A DNA stretch of 9,452 bases from JARRQB01 sp965368585 (GTDB lineage: Bacteria > Pseudomonadota > Gammaproteobacteria > Chromatiales > Chromatiaceae): positions 1 to 9,452 of the forward strand of contig CBDUNM010000181.1 in the NCBI GenBank assembly GCA_965368585.1. The letters run 5' to 3'. Position numbers and translations under genes: made by a program. Positions 7,078 to 9,452 of the stretch are shown here, piece by piece; positions within the stretch are counted from its first letter, which is position 1, and each line of letters starts with the position of its first letter. The notes beneath the pieces are model-generated. The model made no database searches. It saw nothing but the letters and a program-made list of their open reading frames with translations, and was not told where the DNA came from.

Positions 7078-7350
7078 CTGCAAAGCCTTCGCGAGAGCCA
7101 GGGGATCACTAAGTTTGCCGCCGACCAGGCGATCGCTGCTGAGATTCCAACCACCGACGGCGGCGCCCTCAAGTTGACCCGTCACGCTGAGCCCGCCAAC
7201 GAGCTGAAGTTACTCTTGGAGTGACCAAGGCTGGAACTGCCCGTTCAACCCCCGCCGAAAGTCAGCGCCGCTCAAGCCACGGCCGTCATGCCGGCGGGGT
7301 GCAGACCGTTGGGGATCGCTCTTATACCGAGCATCCGCTTAGCGTTTTCG
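7078..7350 (+). pseudogene. Possible degraded transposase C-terminus
   Basis: One plus-strand frame, read without a start codon, gives QGITKFAADQAIAAEIPTT then DGGALKLTRHAEPANELKLLLE, a TGA stop at 7222-7224, and then PRLELPVQPPPKVSAAQATA in the same frame. The pattern (IPTTDG, RHAEP, ELKLLLE, LELP, QPPPK) resembles, from memory, the C-terminal tail of IS4/IS1634-type DDE transposases. The in-frame stop and the absence of any catalytic part mark it as a relic. No inverted repeats or target duplication were found. The family assignment is tentative. Confidence 0.45.
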
Positions 7351-7448
7351 TTGCGCCTAATCCGCGAAGTCGCGACATCAACCTGAAAGGGAATGAAAAC
7401 AATAACTCGAAAACGGCTTACCCAGCCCGCCCGTAGGTTCGGCCGGGG
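7351..7448. other. Intergenic spacer downstream of dadR
   Basis: Together with the transposase-like relic this fills the gap of about 400 bases between tupA and dadR. A short CGCG-AAGT-CGCG inverted repeat lies at 7363-7374, without a T-tract on either strand. The overlapping plus-strand open frame at 7221-7436 has no recognisable domain and is not accepted as a gene. Confidence 0.4.
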
Positions 7449-7937
7449 TCAGTCTCTAATCGACAGCCGGTTGGACTCCTGCACCGTTTCCATGGCAACC
7501 AGGGTACGCGAATCGCGCACCCCGGGTAGGGTATGCAATATCTCGCCGAGCAGCTCGCGGTACGACGCCATATCGGCGATCCTCACCTTGAGCAGATAAT
7601 CGAAATCGCCGGACACCAGATGGCATTCCAGGACTTCCGGCCAGCGGATGACGGCGCTGCGGAAGTCCTCGAACACCGTCCCGGAGGTGTAGCTGAGGCT
7701 GATCTCGACGAACACCAGCAACGCGGCGTCGAGCCGGGCGGGGTCCAGTACCGCCGTATATCGGCTGATGAATCCGTCCCGCTCCAGGCGTTTCACCCGC
7801 TCCAGACACGGCGAGGTGCTCAATCCGACCCTGTCGGCGAGATCCACGTACGAAATCCGACCCTCGTCCTGCAACGCGCGCAGGATGCGGCGGTCGATAC
7901 GGTCCAGCTTTCTCAAGACAAGCGGAAGTTTGGCCAA
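7449..7937 (-). CDS. dadR: Lrp/AsnC-family regulator of the DadR type
   Basis: A DNA-binding regulator, up to 162 residues. An N-terminal winged helix-turn-helix (about 11-60) reads LDRIDRRIL, then RISYVDLADRVGLSTSPCLERVKRLERDGFI. The C-terminal RAM ligand-binding domain (about 73-150) includes ALLVFVEISL (72-81) and ECHLVSGDFDYLLKVRI (104-120). These segments are very close to Pseudomonas DadR and also to enterobacterial Lrp. DadR activates D-amino acid dehydrogenase in response to L-alanine, and this gene is divergent from dadA, so the same role is likely. The full frame starts with TTG at 7937; a second TTG at 7916 would give 155 residues beginning just before KLDRID. Neither has a clear ribosome binding site, so the start is unsettled. 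The palindromes at 7947-7980 lie directly upstream and suggest autoregulation. Confidence 0.88.
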   Translation of the reverse strand: MAKLPLVLRKLDRIDRRILRALQDEGRISYVDLADRVGLSTSPCLERVKRLERDGFISRYTAVLDPARLDAALLVFVEISLSYTSGTVFEDFRSAVIRWPEVLECHLVSGDFDYLLKVRIADMASYRELLGEILHTLPGVRDSRTLVAMETVQESNRLSIRD

Positions 7938-8063
7938 AAAATTTACCGATTATTGTCTAATAACCGAAATATATATCGTTATTTTAGGCACAAAACCAAT
8001 TTTTTTTGCCGAATTCGTTCTATTATCTTCTCCACGGAGAGACCCCTGTTCCAGAGGAAAATT
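7938..8063. promoter_or_regulatory. dadR-dadA divergent control region
   Basis: This A+T-rich 126-bp region separates the two start codons. It holds an imperfect palindrome, CGATTATT (7947-7954), GTCT, AATAACCG (7959-7966), with 7 of 8 arm bases matching. An overlapping A+T-rich palindrome CGAAATATATATCG follows at 7965-7978, and a third half-site-like CGTTATT at 7977-7983. An oligo-T run is at 8000-8007. TATTAT at 8021-8026 is a possible -10 for dadA, without a good -35, which would fit activation by a bound regulator. Lrp-family proteins bind arrays of A+T-rich sites in phase, so these are candidate DadR operators; this is inference. Confidence 0.5.
8053..8058 (+). promoter_or_regulatory. 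Ribosome binding site of dadA
   Basis: AGAGGA ends 5 bases before the ATG at 8064. It fixes the start although the open frame runs 177 codons further upstream, antisense to dadR. Confidence 0.7.
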
Positions 8064-9395
8064 ATGCATACAATGGTGATCGGCAGCGGCATTATCGGCA
8101 CCACGACCGCCTACTATCTCGCCAGGTCCGGGCACCGTGTGACGGTGTTGGACCGGCAGCCCGGCGCAGGCCTGGAGACCAGCTTCGCCAATGCCGGTCA
8201 GATCTCGCCGGGGTATTCGGCGCCCTGGGCAGCGCCGGGGGTACCGCTGAAGGCGATCAAGTGGTTGCTGAGCGACTATTCGCCGCTGGTGATCGACCAC
8301 CGTGTGGACCTACCCATGCTGCGATTCATTTTTGCCATGCTGCGCAACTGCACTGCGCGCCGCTACGAAATCAACAAAGGCCGCATGCTGCGCCTGGCCG
8401 AATACAGCCGGCAGGCGCTGGGCGAACTGCGCAGCGCCGTCGACATCGAATACGACGGACGCACCCGCGGGACGCTGCAACTGTTTCGCAGCGACGCGCA
8501 GGTGAGGCACGCGCGGCGAGACGTCGCCATCCTGGAGCGCTGCGGTGTGCCCTACGAACAGTTGAATCGTGACCAATGTGTCGCGGCTGAACCGGCGCTG
8601 GCGAACGTCGCGCACAAAATTGCAGGCGGCGTGCGGCTGCCGCGCGACGAAACCGGCGACTGTCACCAGTTCACCAATCGCATCGCCAAGGTCTGCAAAA
8701 CGCTAGGCGTGACCTTTCGTTTCGGCGTGACAGCGCAGGCCCTGCACGCCAAGGGCGCGCGCATCGCCGGTGTGCTGACCGACCAGGGAACCCTCACCGC
8801 GGACCGCTACATCGTGGCCCTGGGCAGCTATTCGCCGCTTATGCTGCGGCCGATTGGCATCCGTCTCCCCGTCTATCCGGTCAAGGGTTATTCGCTTACG
8901 CTGCCGGTTGCCGATCCCTCCGGCGCGCCGGTATCGACAGTGATGGATGAAACGCACAAGGTAGCCGTCACCCGGCTGGGCAATCGGATACGCGCCGCCG
9001 GCACGGCCGAACTGACGGGGTATTCACTCGAACTGCAGGCATCGCGGCAACGTACGGTGGCGCATGTGGTTGCCGATCTGTTTCCGGAAGGCGGCGACCT
9101 GAGCCAGGCCGAGCTGTGGACAGGCCTGCGCCCGATGACGCCCGACGGCACCCCGGTGATCGGTCCGACGCCCTACGACAATCTGTTTCTGAACACCGGA
9201 CACGGCACGCTGGGCTGGACCATGGCCTGCGGTTCCGCGCGACTGCTGTCAGACGTGATCAACCAGCAACGCCCGGAAATCGCGTTGGAGGGATTGACCA
9301 TGCAGCGCTACCGCAAGGCGTTCACGAGACCGACCGGGGCCTTGCCCGAGGTCCAACCGTCGACGCCCGTCAAGCGGGCATCTACTATAGGCTGA
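8064..9395 (+). CDS. dadA: D-amino acid dehydrogenase, FAD-dependent small subunit
   Basis: A 443-residue flavoprotein that oxidises D-amino acids, chiefly D-alanine, to 2-oxoacids and ammonia at the inner membrane, passing electrons to the respiratory chain. The FAD-binding GSGIIG is at residues 7-12 and the ribose-binding acid Asp30 closes the second strand (TVLD). The DadA signature SFANAGQISPGYSAPWAAPG starts at about residue 39. The PVKGYSLTLPV segment and the C-terminal DGTPVIGPTPYDNLFLNTGHG then GTLGWTMACGS, with GHGTLGW near 379-385, complete the DAO fold. The protein ends with about 25 residues of low-complexity Pro/Thr/Ser/Arg tail beyond the usual QRYR end, slightly longer than E. 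coli DadA (432). The start is set by AGAGGA. No alanine racemase (dadX) follows within the 57 bases left in the window; it could lie beyond. Confidence 0.95.
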   Translation: MHTMVIGSGIIGTTTAYYLARSGHRVTVLDRQPGAGLETSFANAGQISPGYSAPWAAPGVPLKAIKWLLSDYSPLVIDHRVDLPMLRFIFAMLRNCTARRYEINKGRMLRLAEYSRQALGELRSAVDIEYDGRTRGTLQLFRSDAQVRHARRDVAILERCGVPYEQLNRDQCVAAEPALANVAHKIAGGVRLPRDETGDCHQFTNRIAKVCKTLGVTFRFGVTAQALHAKGARIAGVLTDQGTLTADRYIVALGSYSPLMLRPIGIRLPVYPVKGYSLTLPVADPSGAPVSTVMDETHKVAVTRLGNRIRAAGTAELTGYSLELQASRQRTVAHVVADLFPEGGDLSQAELWTGLRPMTPDGTPVIGPTPYDNLFLNTGHGTLGWTMACGSARLLSDVINQQRPEIALEGLTMQRYRKAFTRPTGALPEVQPSTPVKRASTIG

Positions 9396-9452
9396 AACAA
9401 TCGCGTGACCGGGCGGCGCTCGATCGCAACCCGGTAGCGCGAGCCCCTGCTC

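Noticed and set aside
7221..7436. Small plus-strand open frame of 71 codons
   Set aside because: There is no domain and no ribosome binding site, and it overlaps in another frame the transposase-like relic.
7533..8063. N-terminal extension of dadA by 177 residues
   Set aside because: It is antisense to dadR and crosses the A+T-rich control region; the FAD motif begins six residues after the ATG at 8064, as in other DadA proteins.

Overview
The window is GC-rich, densely packed bacterial chromosome with short intergenic gaps. Its gene content suggests a proteobacterium. The regulator/D-amino-acid dehydrogenase pair closely resembles the dadR-dadA pair of Pseudomonas and other Gammaproteobacteria, and the thiol peroxidase and OsmC proteins are of proteobacterial type. 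I cannot name a genus. There is no CRISPR array, tRNA, rRNA or prophage.

Layout from left to right. 1-228 is a leader with no convincing gene. 229-1194 (+) is an NAD(P)-dependent D-2-hydroxyacid dehydrogenase of the glyoxylate/hydroxypyruvate reductase type. Convergent to it on the minus strand is a two-gene unit, mmsA (methylmalonate-semialdehyde dehydrogenase, 1706-3205) followed by an OsmC-family peroxidase-like gene (1278-1676). Divergent from mmsA is tpx (thiol peroxidase, 3427-3930). About 3995-4501 (-) is a decayed piece of a family-3 solute-binding (PBPb) domain with a visible frameshift.

Next comes a complete tungstate-type ABC importer, 4737-7045 (+), in the order permease (tupB), ATPase (tupC), binding protein (tupA). 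Downstream, 7046-7448 carries no intact gene but holds what looks like the degraded C-terminal end of a transposase, with an internal stop. Last is a divergent pair: an Lrp/AsnC regulator of the DadR type (minus) and dadA, D-amino acid dehydrogenase (plus). They share an A+T-rich control region with nested inverted repeats.

The genes form separate small modules: 2-hydroxyacid and branched-chain/propionate-related metabolism (dehydrogenase, mmsA), peroxide defence (osmC-like, tpx), oxyanion uptake (tupBCA) and alanine/D-amino-acid catabolism (dadR/dadA). Relics of a solute-binding domain on one side and a transposase on the other flank the tup operon, which suggests past rearrangement there.

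I found no convincing new multi-gene system. The most useful second looks are the tup promoter and gene order, the two gene relics, and the palindromes upstream of tpx and between dadR and dadA.
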